Shown here one piece after another: positions 44,953 through 58,032 of a stretch of 64,000 bases of DNA. Position numbers and translations under genes: made by a program. The stretch is from the NCBI RefSeq assembly GCF_963576545.1, contig NC_083639.1, positions 21,608,118 through 21,672,117 of the forward strand, read 5' to 3'. A model generated the notes under the pieces. The model did no database searches, was not told the DNA's origin, and saw only the letters and a program-made list of their open reading frames with translations. Every line of letters starts with the position of its first letter. Within the stretch, counting starts at the first letter, position 1. The DNA is from Limanda limanda (lineage: Eukaryota; Chordata; Actinopteri; Pleuronectiformes; Pleuronectidae).

Positions 44953-46200
44953 TCAATTCAGTTTTACAACAAACCAACATTGCTTCGTTAATTGTATCAA
45001 GAGATATATCTTGTTGAAACACAAATGTATCTCATTCTGTGGAAGTCAAATAATTTCAACCAATTAATCTGCAATTTTAAAGTTAGAGCCCCCCCTTCGA
45101 CTTTACCCACTCTAATTCTAAAAATGAAATGAAAAAAAAAAACTGTAAAATTCTCTTATGTCAACTATTTAAGTTATCTTTATCTTTTTAAAACAACTTA
45201 ACTAATAACAAATGTCCCTTATCTTAGAGGGGACCCACTCCTGTTGTAAAAATAAAGTATTAAATACATAAAGGACCTATTTTAGGGTAAAAAACAACAA
45301 CAATTTGAACAATTTAGATGAAACACATAAGTGAAAACATCACTAGGTTTACTTTATATTCAATTTCTGCAAATAGATCCCTTTCACCTGAATCTCACAC
45401 TGGACCTTTAATACGTCGGCATGTCGTATAGTGTCAGGAAAGTTTCTTCGGGGGCGATGTTTTTCAATATATTCTCAGAAAATAATTATAACAGAAATAC
45501 CTAACTGTTAAGGAAAACACTTTTTTCTACTCTGTCAAACTAAAATTTGTATAATTCATATTGTATAATATACCAGACGTGTGATGTAAATACACATGCA
45601 AAGGATCATGGGTAAAATATTCTGGCTGGGGAAATGTCACAGAAACTTAGAGGGAAATCGTAAAATCTGTCTCTTATTTGTAGTATTAATTAAGTCGGCG
45701 GTTTAAATGCGTCATGTGAAGCTACTTGTTTATTAAACAGCATAGCTACTGTTTAAAACAGCATAGCTACTGTTTAATGTGACTCTATGCCAAATTCTGT
45801 TTGTTTCTTAAAAACGTGTTTTTTCAGCAGTGGCACATCTTATCTGTGTAAATGTTCTGAGGCAGGACGGGGCTGTTTGTGGCGTGCCTGAAATAAATAC
45901 AACTTGACATAATGATAAAACCCATCAACAGAACGTTTTAACTTTTATATACGTTACTTTGTAAAAATAAAACTGTCAAAAAATACATTTTTAGCTCATT
46001 AAATCTGTAAGAACTTACTTTATTTAAAAGTCTTTAGACAGGCACTAGCGCGACTGCCAATGTGGCTAAATAGGGGAGATTTCGGACCCCATGCGTCCAC
46101 CGGTATGGTCAAACATTAGCTGGTTACGAAAGCAGCTGCTGTGACCAGAGTGAACAACAGCTGAGAAACCAGTTGAGAAGAGGAACTGGGAGAAGACACC

Positions 46201-48820
<2,620 letters not shown>

Positions 48821-49127
48821 AGCATTGCTGAAGCTGGACTGAAAAAGGGACTGGACTGATCAAGGCGAACACTGGAGACTTATTCTACTTTTAATGGTAT
48901 CAGTTTGAACTGAGATAAATCCAGGTGTGGACTGGAATCAACGATATCAAAATTTGTGTGTTTCAATGACTTTCATGTACTGCCTTAAGTGAACACGGAT
49001 ATGCACCACTACACTTTTTGTTTGTATACAGCCACAACCTCAGTATCATACAGGGCTGTGATGGAAAAGCTGAGCTTGGCCTCTTTTTTTGGAAACAAAG
49101 TTGAGGTTACACTCTGCTCCTCACCAA

Positions 49128-49360
49128 AATAAAACGTGTACATGTGATTGTGTAAATGGATTCAATGTAAATGTGGATCCACCCCTTCCTTTTTTTTTTA
49201 CGTAGAAAACCGGCATCATATTTCAGAGCCTTATCTTATAGGGGTGGGATTCATCTTTGTTGATCCATTTCTCATTACTTCCCTGTGCAACTCAAAATAA
49301 ATTATTTTGTAGATGCTGCCAATAACATGTCAACAGTTGTGATTTCATTTGTTGAATAAA
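49128..49360 (+). terminator. C1orf50 poly(A) signals (three AATAAA)
   Basis: AATAAA occurs at 49128-49133, 49296-49301 and 49355-49360, between 308 and 540 bp after the stop codon. Which one is used is not known; alternative cleavage is possible. Confidence 0.55.
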
Positions 49361-49395
49361 ATCATCTTAGGTCAAGAAAACAAAAGTGCAATAAC

Positions 49396-49401
49396 TTTAT
49401 T
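49396..49401 (-). terminator. ap5b1 poly(A) signal
   Basis: TTTATT on the plus strand gives AATAAA on the minus strand, 111 bp after the ap5b1 stop codon. It lies only 35 bp from the most distal C1orf50 signal, so the two transcripts end tail to tail and may overlap. Confidence 0.6.
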
Positions 49402-49511
49402 TGAAATCATCTGGCTTCAGTTAGTACAATTGAAGTTATTAAAGTGCTGACAAACACTAAATGATTTTTGTTAAAAGCTCATTAAGTTTTGAATTAAAAG
49501 ACGCATCACAG

Positions 49512-52500
49512 TCAGCTGCGAGTGTCGTCCTGTGAGGATGTGATTGTCAGTAGATAAGAAGTTAAGTGTGGCAGAAGCCTCCAGTTATCTGTGGCGATGT
49601 CGAAGTGCACGGCGTCTTCCTCCGTGGTGATTCGCAGCAGCACATGAGACTTTGGGGGAAGGAAGAAAAGCACTTTACACTCTTCTTTATGGGACCAGTC
49701 TGAAATAAGGTAGAGGAGGAAGTGTTTCTCCACCAAGGACGTCAAAGCTCCCTCCTTGAGCTGGCAGCAGAACAGACTGGAAGCACAGTCCCCGCCCTCT
49801 GAGCACAACTCATCCCATAATCCATCAAACAGGTCAAGTCTGCCGCCACGACCCCAGGCTGAGGGAGCAGGCAGGGGCGTGAAGACCTGCTGGAACGCCA
49901 CGTGGACGTCCGGCAGGATGGCGTGCCACGAGAGCCCGTCCTGCGTGGTAAAGATGGCGCTGGCCTGAAGGGTGGTGGGGTAGGGGTGCAGAGGCTTCAG
50001 CCTCAGCTTCACCATCGGTGACGACCTCTCTCTGAAGAGGCAAGGGACACTGATGTCGCTCAGTTCTTCATAGTGCTCGTCTGTGAGGTTGAAGTGCAGG
50101 CGGATGCTGAAGACCTGGTCAAAGCGAGGGTCATAAGGCGGAGTGTGAGCCAGCTGGTAGCTCAGGGTTAATTCTGAGGCAAAGTCCGGGTCAGTGAACT
50201 GACGTCTGTAGGCTTCCAGTGCCTTTCCCTCACCTGGGAATCCGTCTGTCTCACTATGGCTTGAGTCCCCTTCTTTCTCTTCTTGTGTTTCTTGTCGTGT
50301 CTCAGAATTCACCTCGACCACGCTGAATATTGCTCTCTTCGTCTGGTGAATGGTTAGCGCGCTCCTCAGCCCCTCGCTCTCAGCCACGACGCTCGACATC
50401 GACCGCTTCTTGATCTGCCGGCCTCCCTCGGTCGCGTCCTGCGCCAGCACCCCGGTCAGCTTCTCCCGGGACAGCGTGGTGAGGAGGGCATAGTACAGAC
50501 GGGCGTGGTCCTGGATGTCTGTGTCTCCGTAGCGGCAGGTGAGATCCTGCAGGATGTCGGCCAGAGGGACGAGCAGCGAGTCCAGGCTCGGGTGGATGAG
50601 CAGGCGGCGGCAAACTCCCAGCACGCCGGTCCCCAGACGCCAGTCGCCACTAACGCACAGCGAGGAGGCCAGTGGAGCGATGATGCTGGACAGAAACCTG
50701 AGGGTGCTGCACTGGGGGATTTTTCCTTCTTCCGCCACTCGCGCCAGCATCTTGAGGTGAGAGCGGAGGTCCTGTGTGTTGAGCTTGGCCAGCGGGGCCT
50801 CAGTGATGACTCGCTGCAGTGCTCTCAAGAGCTCCTCAGCCCAGTTCGACTCAGACAGACTGTCCTGGGTGTGGTCGGCCAGGCTGATGAGGTGCGGGGC
50901 GAGCTGGGTGTGGCGGAGGTAGAGCTCACACAGCTTCTCCACCAGGCTGCTGGAGTAGCGCTCCATGTGGTAGAAGTACAACAGGAAGAGGAAGGCGGCC
51001 CTGAAGAAGGTGACCACAACCTCTCTGCTGCCTCCGCTGTCCACAATGTGGAGCAGCGACATGAGGTGTTCGTAGAGGTTGGCCAGCCCCCTGCCCTCTC
51101 CCCCCTCCCCTTCCTCGCCCTCCTCCAGGTAGACCAGGGAGAGCAGGTTGAGTCGGGCCAGCATGGTGGCGCTGTCGTTGAACACGGTGGGCGTGAGAGC
51201 TAAGGCCAGCCGGGGAGTCAGCAGCACAGGCAGCGTCTCGTCTCTGTCACTGCAGCTGATTGGACGGTTCTCAGGAAAGTGCAGGATGCAGTCCATGTAG
51301 AAGAGCTTCTCGGGCGTACTCAGCAGCGGGTGCTGGGAGAGCACGACCAGCCGCTTGAGGATGAACGCTTCGTCCTCGGCGCTGAACAGGCTGTCCGTGA
51401 ACGCACACTTCAGCAGCAGGGTGGTGTGGAGGAGACAGACCTGGAGGAGCAAAGATTTACTTTGAGTCGTCAGTACAACAAAGTTCTCACTCCAAAGGGG
51501 CTTTAAAACAATAACTCAGCAGTTAGAAATAAACAGTTCAGAACTGGTCTGGACTTAGATTTTCAAAACATTTACTGACACACAAGAATACTTTTTAATT
51601 ATGATATAGCTGCTTTCAGACATGCACTGAACTCAATTCTCCAGAGGGGCTGTAAAGACTTTGTCCAGAGTTTCTCCTGCAAGCCCCTGAGTAAAAATGT
51701 GAGCAAGATATCCTCTGAAGGATTCACCGAGGGCAAGTGGGTATGTTGATGACGTTTCTAACATAGACGCAAAACTGTAAAAAACTCTAACAATACAGCT
51801 GCACCAGGGGCCTGTACTACAAAACAATTCCAACATACCCAGGATATCTTTGGGATATCCAGGTGAACTTATCGCAGTCACTCACTGTTGTGAGTTAGAG
51901 AGAGGGAGGAGGGAGGCATGGCGGCTGCCAAAAGGTAAATCTGTAATCTATCCATCCTCCATTCCAAATACATTTGTATATTTTATAGGATAAACCTACT
52001 ACGATAAAAGTATTAAAAATCTTCCTAGGACTGAAAACCCTCAAGTAAACCTGAAGTTACCCTGATAACCACAAATCCTGTTTTGTAGTACAGGCCTCAG
52101 GATGAAACTGCAGAGCTACACACATAGAAGACGCAAAAATATCAAGAGAGCTGACGTCAGTGTTGATGTGCTGTAAACGAAAACATGTGATCTCTGCAGG
52201 GGAATTAATACGTTACGTCCAGCCTCTGCCTGCTGTGCCACCCCTCATGTGAACTCTCCAGAGATTTCTGATGTTGTGATCGCCCTGAATGGAGAATCTC
52301 CTGCTGTGTTGTTCAAGTGTGAAAGGGAAACTCCTGAGAAAGTCTAGACCCAACTGTGCGGACATCCTCTGGAGTTCATGTCCAAAAACAACTTAATTCA
52401 CTTAATACACCAAGATTTAAATAGAAAAAAAACTGTGAAGTCTTTTTCAGATCTTTCCATTTGACACAAACCTTGCTCGTGCCCAGCAGTCGCAGCAGCT

Positions 52501-55500
52501 GAGCTCTGAATATGGCTGGAGGGACCCCAGGGACCATGGCAACCAGCTCTGTCAGTCTATGAAGCAGTGCAGCCTGACACAAAGGAGTGAGGAGGTAGGA
52601 CTCCTCCAGGAGGGAAGACAGGATTGAACGCAACTCCTTGCAGTCAGAGCCAGTCTGGAGGGTGGGCACTGAACCCATGGGCCCGAGGATGAGAGAGAAC
52701 AGTACGCCAGAGTCTGTGGTATTCTTCAGGCCCGAGTCCTGATCCGCTTCCCATGCAACTGATGTGTTCCCTCCCAGAAGAACTTTGAGTTGCTCAGCAC
52801 CAGCTCCGGTTTCCTGGGTGAGCTGATACACAGCATTCCTAAGGACCAGAGTGTGAAGTCCTGTGTACGCCTGGTGGAACCGGGAGGTTTCTCTCTGCCT
52901 GAGCCCGCCCAGGAGCTCAATGTGCTGGGAGAGATAACCGGGAGAACAAGCCTCCAGCTCCCGCAGACAGTCGCAAGCTGTGGCTCGGAGAGAATGAAGA
53001 GCGCCGTCGCCCTGCAGGTCACCGGGGTCCTGGCACAACTGGAGGAGCAGGTCCAGGACATCTTGAGATACAGGGGAACGGCTGCTCACACAGGAGGTGC
53101 ACACGAGCACAGAGGTGAGGGCCAGCAGGAGATGACAACGGAACTGGACGGATTTGGGGGGGCACTGGGCGAACACCGACATGAGCTCCAGGGCTGTCTC
53201 CTCACCCACAGAGTCTGAGGGACACAGCAGAGTTGGGTGCTCACATAGTGGAGACAACAGGAGGACCTGAGGAGGAGGTCAAAGAGGAGAATTAAAGAGT
53301 GAAACAAGTAGACTCTAGAACAGGGGTTTTCAACTGGTTTTGTCCCAGGGACCACCATTCTGACTAGAAAGTAATCCACGGCCCACTGATTTGCCTACGC
53401 GCGCACGTGCGTGTTTTCGTGCGTGCATGTGGATAGAAGGAAGTTTTAACATTTGGTTTTGCATGTTGGTTTTATTTAAAAACCTCAAACAAATCTAGAA
53501 AAATCTGTGTAAAAACAATGAAAACTGTTGATTTTCAGTGCTTAAGAATTAAAAAACTAAATTAAAATGCAGTTTGTAGTTGTACTGCATCTCTGTGTCT
53601 ATTCATTCTGTCGGGAGAACTGCTACTGGATAGACGTAAGTCTTAGAGCTCTCCTAAGAAATTGTTTCTCAACCAGCGAACATGGTAAAGTTGACTGTTA
53701 TTGCAATCAATTGTTTTGGCTATTATGCCAATTTATATTTCTCATTACAAAGTATTTTTCGCTCTTTTGTTTTATTTAATATTTTTATCATTAATTCTGC
53801 CCTTTTCGGCCGTCTTTATGGGAAAATAAAAATTCCCTTCATACAAACAACATCTCCAAGACCTCCTGAGAGTTTTTCTACCTAGTTCAAACGCTCTTCT
53901 ACATCTACCTTTAACACGCATGGACAGGGGAAAACTACTGGCAGTTTCTAGCCATAAGCCGGTTTCAAGGTTCCCCGCATCACCTTTATATTATTTTAGA
54001 CATATTTTTCTTATTTTGGATATTTTTCAGGATATTCAAGAGTAATCTGGAAATGTGTTGAAATATCAAATCGAATTTTGCGGACCCCCTGCAATGCCAA
54101 CGCGGACCACCAGGGGGCCGCGGACCCCCGGTTGAAAACCCCTGCTCTAGAATGTCAGGTGACACATGACACATGGAGCTTCTCCTCTCATAACATTAAT
54201 GTCTCATCTATACATCTGACTGACTTGACTTCTTCCCCAGAGTCCTTCTGCTTTATCGTTGGCAGATCCGGGACTGAAGCATCATTGGAGATCGTGGATT
54301 ATGATTAAGACATTGCTGAGATAGACAATTTGCCCACTCGCATATGATACTATTACTGGCAACACCACTGTAATTTCAATTGTGTTTGCTGCCCCGATCA
54401 GCTCTGTCAGACTTTTTCTTTTGTATAAATTAGTGGTGGGGGAAAAAATCGATTCTGTTCAGTATCGTGATCTTTTGCGCCCGCGATTATATCGATACTG
54501 TAGCACAAAGTATTGCAATATTTTTTTTTTTTTAAACTTTATTTACAATTATATATGTAACAGCCCCTGGCTGGCAAAGCATGACGAGGAGAGTTTCAGA
54601 GTTTAAAAGATACCTAGTGTGTATGAGAAAAGGATGTTCTCCACTGCAGGAGATATAGTAACGGCCCAGAGGAGCACTTTAACGTCTGAGCATGTTGACC
54701 AACTCCTTTTTCTGAACAAAAATGTCAATATTCCCAAATGAATTTAACATTTTGGGTCATGACCTTGCAGCCAACTGGCCTGGACTATAGTAGTACACAT
54801 TTGTTTATTTTTCTCAATTTGATTGAAGCTCTAGGTTACTCTTATTTATATGATTATTCTCAGGTTTATGTTACTCTATTATGTCTGCTTGATGTTACTG
54901 TATTGTATTTAAATAATTTTAAGTTATGTGCTGGGAGCTCAGCGTTCATGTGAGAGGTCTCCTATTCAGAAAATAATTACAAAGGTCCTGTGTCCTGAAT
55001 GTTCAAGGACAAAGTTTTTGCACTACCCTTTCTTAGTTTTTGCACTTCAGTTAATGTGTAGAAGACAATGTTGTTCAAAGAATTAAATGTGACATTTGAA
55101 GTGAGTTGAGCAGTCTTATTTTCCTCATTTTTTGTAATGCCTTTGAATAATATGGGGGACATGAATCGCAATATATCGCAGAATCGAATCACAATACTTG
55201 CAGTATCGCAATATATCGCAGAATCGCAATACTATTGAATCGTGGCCCAAATATCGCAATACTATTGAATCGTCACATTTTTGCCAATTCCCACCCCTAA
55301 TTTCAATTGTGGTTGCTGTTCCGATCATCTCTGTCAGACTTTTTCTTTTGTATAAATACAACTCTGTTTATGCTAGACACGGTCTTTTCTCATTATTTTG
55401 GTAAATATTGTATTTTGTTAATGTGCTCTGCTACACACGACATATACTGCACTTCTGTCCGTCCTGAGAGAGGAAACTAAAAATGTCGCTTTACTTCCCC

Positions 55501-55958
55501 AAAGCCCATGAAGATGACAACCTTAATAAATTAAACCAAATGAGGTTCATTTTACAATCAATGAAGACGACGAGGCAAACAATCCAAACACATGAGAAGC
55601 TGGAACCTGTGGATTATTGACATGTATTCATTTGAAATGTTTAAACAACACCATTTACTCATGATTGTGTTTAGAACGTAATGGGCCAAACTCCATTTCT
55701 GGCAGTGTTGGCAGATTGTGTCGTAGAATAAAACAAGAGCTTTAAAAGGTTTACTGACATTTCCAAAATGTGAATCATGGTTCTCCAGAGTTATGAATTG
55801 TTTTAAAAAATGTATTTTACCTTCACATTATAACCGGCTCTGTCATCTCGGAGCTCTCGGAGCAGCTCAGCCAGGAACGCTTCAGCTGTTGTGCCCGAGA
55901 GGAAGTGAGAGGGGCTGCGGCAGAAAGCGCAGATCCTGTCGGCCCAGTTCACCGCCAT
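49512..55958 (-). CDS. ap5b1: AP-5 complex subunit beta-1
   Basis: Three coding exons in frame: 55958-55821 (46 aa), 53266-52472 (265 aa) and 51440-49512 (stop included), giving 953 aa; human AP5B1 is about 878. AP-5 is an adaptor complex at late endosomes and lysosomes that works with SPG11 and SPG15 in retrieval to the Golgi (family knowledge). The sequence is an alpha-helical large subunit. Family landmarks are ACDCLRELEACSPG, SYLLTPLCQAALLHRL, FRAQLLRLLGTSK, LFSAEDEAFILKRL, FYMDCILHFPENRP and DHARLYYALL. The start context is good (A at -3, G at +4), and the next gene diverges. Intron 1 is almost all transposon and intron 2 holds a MITE; splice sites look intact. There is an acidic Glu/Gly stretch (EEGEEGEGGEG) in exon 3. 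Confidence 0.93.
51616..52345. repeat. Repeat block in ap5b1 intron 2, host of a MITE
   Basis: The sequence on both sides of the MITE (51808-52097) looks like one older repeat: 'acatgcactgaactcaattctccagagg' on the left and 'gtgaactctccagagatttctg' on the right. The family is not known to me and the edges are approximate. Confidence 0.35.
51808..52097. mobile_element. 290-bp MITE with 18-bp inverted ends
   Basis: Left end GGGCCTGTACTACAAAAC and right end GTTTTGTAGTACAGGCCT are inverted copies with one mismatch in 18. CAG lies directly outside both ends (51805-51807, 52098-52100), a possible 3-bp target duplication. It has no coding capacity. The 'GGCCTGTACTAC' end is familiar from fish MITEs; the superfamily is uncertain, and 3-bp duplications suggest PIF/Harbinger. 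Confidence 0.8.
53321..54144. mobile_element. 824-bp hAT-family transposon with perfect 8-bp target duplication
   Basis: Left end CAGGGGTTTTCAACTGG and right end CCGGTTGAAAACCCCTG are inverted with one mismatch in 17. Both are flanked by CTCTAGAA (53313-53320 and 54145-54152), an exact 8-bp duplication. Ends of the form CAGGGGTTTTCAA and 8-bp duplications are diagnostic for hAT elements. The interior has no transposase, so the element is non-autonomous. It lies 54 bp upstream of the acceptor of ap5b1 exon 2. Confidence 0.9.
54200..55490 (+). repeat. Dispersed repeat interrupted by a nested transposon
   Basis: Segments 54200-54430 and 55300-55490 read as the two halves of one repeat. The right part ends with 'atatactgcacttctgtccgtcctgagagagg', matching the repeat at 25086-25310. 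The hAT-like element 54431-55299 splits it, and 58 bp at the break are present on both sides. Confidence 0.6.
54431..55299 (+). mobile_element. hAT-like non-autonomous transposon, copy 2, flanked by 58-bp direct repeats
   Basis: The element begins TAGTGGTGGGGG and ends CCCACCCCTA. It shares with copy 1 (47680-48383) the ATCGATAC/ATCGCAATA-rich ends and the 'gagcatgttgacca' block. Instead of an 8-bp duplication, the 58 bp just before it (54373-54430) are repeated just after it (55300-55357), with 54 of 58 bases equal. No transposase frame. Confidence 0.8.
55491..55820. other. Rest of ap5b1 intron 1
   Basis: About 330 bp next to exon 1 with no repeat recognised. Confidence 0.5.
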
Positions 55959-57298
55959 TATCACTCAGATCCCGAAGCTTCAGCTCGCCACTAAGTCATC
56001 GCACACCCTGTTGTCTGTTTACTTGAAAGTGAAACACACATTTCTGGACACAAACATCAAGCGTCCAGGCGAGGAAGCTCCGGTACGGATCGTGTCACGT
56101 GAATAATTAGGGCTGGCGGTGACATATTAGCGCCTCCTACTGCTCTGGAGTGTGAACTACAGACTAGTTTTTTCGTTTTGTATTTAGCATTGATTAAAAA
56201 AAGATACATAGAACAATGACTAATAGTATATACATTATATACTAAATAATGTTTAACTTCACAAAATTTGACTTGATTTAAATAATATGAAAACCTGTGA
56301 GATTCAGCAATTCAACAAAAGCATGTATAGCCCAATAACAACAACAATAAGAAAAAAATATATAATACAAAAAATACAATAGAAAATAATATGCGGTGGT
56401 TAGGTTAATGATTTCATACACAGGTATTCACTCCTGAGCTAAATTAATCAATAGTTGAAAACAAATGATATCTCAAAAGACAAAAGTACACACATTGCCG
56501 TCATCCTCTATGCATCATTTTCAATATGTTTTCACACCAAATCCGTCTCAGATGGACTTTTATACCAAGGATCTACCCTCTTTATATAAATTTTTTTTTA
56601 GTGAATGATGCCACTGGAGCCAGATGACTCAACGACAGGTTAAATATGCGTTTCTATGCACCATTAGTAATGGTAATTCTTGAACTCTTCCAATTGGAAA
56701 CTTCAGTTGATTCCTCAAGGTTTCTGTCTCAATGTTTTCTGGAAAAGGATGTGGTAATCCAAATATATGACTCAAAGTTACTTACTTACGAACAGATTGT
56801 GTTTGTTACCTTTGAGATTTGATCTAATTTGATGTGGAACTGCAAGAGAGAGGTTTTTATTTGAAGCATCTGTCTGTTTCTGTAACATCCATACATTAAA
56901 TTAATCTTTTTTAAATGGGAAATGTGTTTATAACTTCTTTTCAAGATTGACCAGGAGGAACTTTACCCGACAGATTTCATCGTATGTACAAATAAATAAA
57001 ATGTGTGTAAAAATAACTTTATTTATAAGAAATAACTTTATCTTTTGAGCACTTTTCAACATAAAATACAAACTAATGCAAAACAAGAAAACAAATGGTT
57101 GCAATACAGAAGGAAGTAGTTGAATAATTATGATAAAAATACTATTAGAGATAAAAGACCAAAATAGATATGCATGCATTTCGTTCATGTAATCGTATTA
57201 TGTATCTATGTATTTCGCTCGTTCTTACTTATATATATACATAAGATCGTTTTTTAGGATTGTAAATGTTAATACTCTGATTATTATTACTCTGGGAG

Positions 57299-57600
57299 AG
57301 GCAGTGGACTAGTGGCAGAAACTTGGACTATGGGCAGAAAAGGTCTCTGGTACGTCTCTGGTTCGACTCCACGGAGAAACAACAAAAAGACGAACCTGGA
57401 TTGATCTGTCCAAAAATCCAAGAGGTTCTCGCTCAGGGGCACTAGTCCCCAACATCTGCTCCCCGGGCGCCGAACATGGCTGCTCACTGCTCTGTGTGTG
57501 TCCTGCACCAGATGGGTTAAAAGCAGAGGTTAAATTTCCCTCCTTGCATGATTGTGCATGTGTTTGGGACAAATAAATGTATCTTAATCGTATCTTATAC
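57299..57600 (+). mobile_element. tRNA-derived SINE upstream of nuf2
   Basis: A tRNA-like head with B-box-like 'ggttcgactcc' is followed by 'gctcaggggcactagtccccaacatctgctccccgggcgcc', 'catggctgctcactgctctgtgtgtgtcctgcaccagatgggttaaa' and a tail 'gggacaaataaatgtatctt'. This is a familiar teleost SINE body. It reads toward nuf2. Confidence 0.8.
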
Positions 57601-57812
57601 ATTTTTTCTCAATTTCCCTCCTTGCTTGATTGTACATGTACATGTACATGCATGTGTTTGGGACAAATAAATGTATCTTAATCGTATCTTATACATTTTT
57701 TTCTCCAGATGGGTTAAAAGCAGAGGTTACATTTCCCTCCTTGCATGATTGTGCATGTCTGTGCATGTGTTTGGGACAAATAAATGTATCTTAATCGTAT
57801 CTTATACATTTT
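57533..57812 (+). repeat. SINE tail repeated three times in tandem
   Basis: The block 'tttccctccttgc(a/t)tgattgt.catg...tgtttgggacaaataaatgtatcttaatcgtatcttatacatttttt' occurs three times, at about 57535-57607, 57613-57701 and 57732-57812. Each copy varies only in a CATG-rich part. The third copy also repeats 'ccagatgggttaaaagcagaggtta' (57706-57730) from the SINE body. Confidence 0.85.
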
Positions 57813-58032
57813 TTCTCTTTTGGTGAAGTACTATTGCTTGCAGTATCCGCACGACAGGGGGCACTGGCGGGTAATGTATTATGTCAGTCAAAAACGAAGA
57901 AGAACAAATTGACCAATCAGACGCTCCGTCTACGAATCAACAAGGAAGTATTTTCAAGGCGCCAATTTTGTTTGACTGTTGAGGTCGGAAGAGTTTTTGG
58001 GTGTTTTGCTCTTTGGGTTCGACGGTGCGGAC

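Larger units (their letters stand above)
43485..46200. other. Bidirectional spacer between p3h1 and C1orf50
   Basis: The two genes diverge across 2.7 kb. The p3h1-proximal 170 bp is GC-rich and stays open upstream in the p3h1 frame. A LINE/SINE-like tail lies at 43990-44215 and an ATT trinucleotide run at 44897-44952. A 20-bp motif is repeated twice at 45735-45776. No TATA box can be assigned with confidence. Confidence 0.45.
55959..58032. other. Bidirectional spacer between ap5b1 and nuf2
   Basis: The two genes diverge across 2.07 kb. Positions 56110-57290 are AT-rich with nothing recognised. A SINE with a repeated tail occupies 57299-57810. The last 190 bp before nuf2 are more GC-balanced and likely hold its promoter and 5' UTR. 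No TATA box is evident. Confidence 0.5.

Noticed and set aside
50505..51203. 232-aa plus-strand open frame opposite ap5b1 exon 3
   Set aside because: Shadow of a GC-rich exon. The minus frame matches AP5B1 along its whole length and this frame resembles nothing known.
52790..53218. 142-aa plus-strand open frame opposite ap5b1 exon 2
   Set aside because: Antisense shadow; no family likeness and the minus frame joins in phase to exons 1 and 3 of ap5b1.
57299..57375. Possible functional tRNA gene
   Set aside because: The tRNA-like head lacks a full cloverleaf that I can fold and runs straight into a SINE body; the same holds for 29280-29405 and 36385-36522.
57533..57812. Three spaced repeats considered as a CRISPR-like array
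   Set aside because: The repeated unit is the 3' tail of an adjacent SINE, units are long with unequal spacers, and the setting is a vertebrate genome.
57979..58032. Upstream in-frame Met of nuf2
   Set aside because: It would add 18 residues not typical of Nuf2. The Met at 58033 has a strong context and begins the conserved head.
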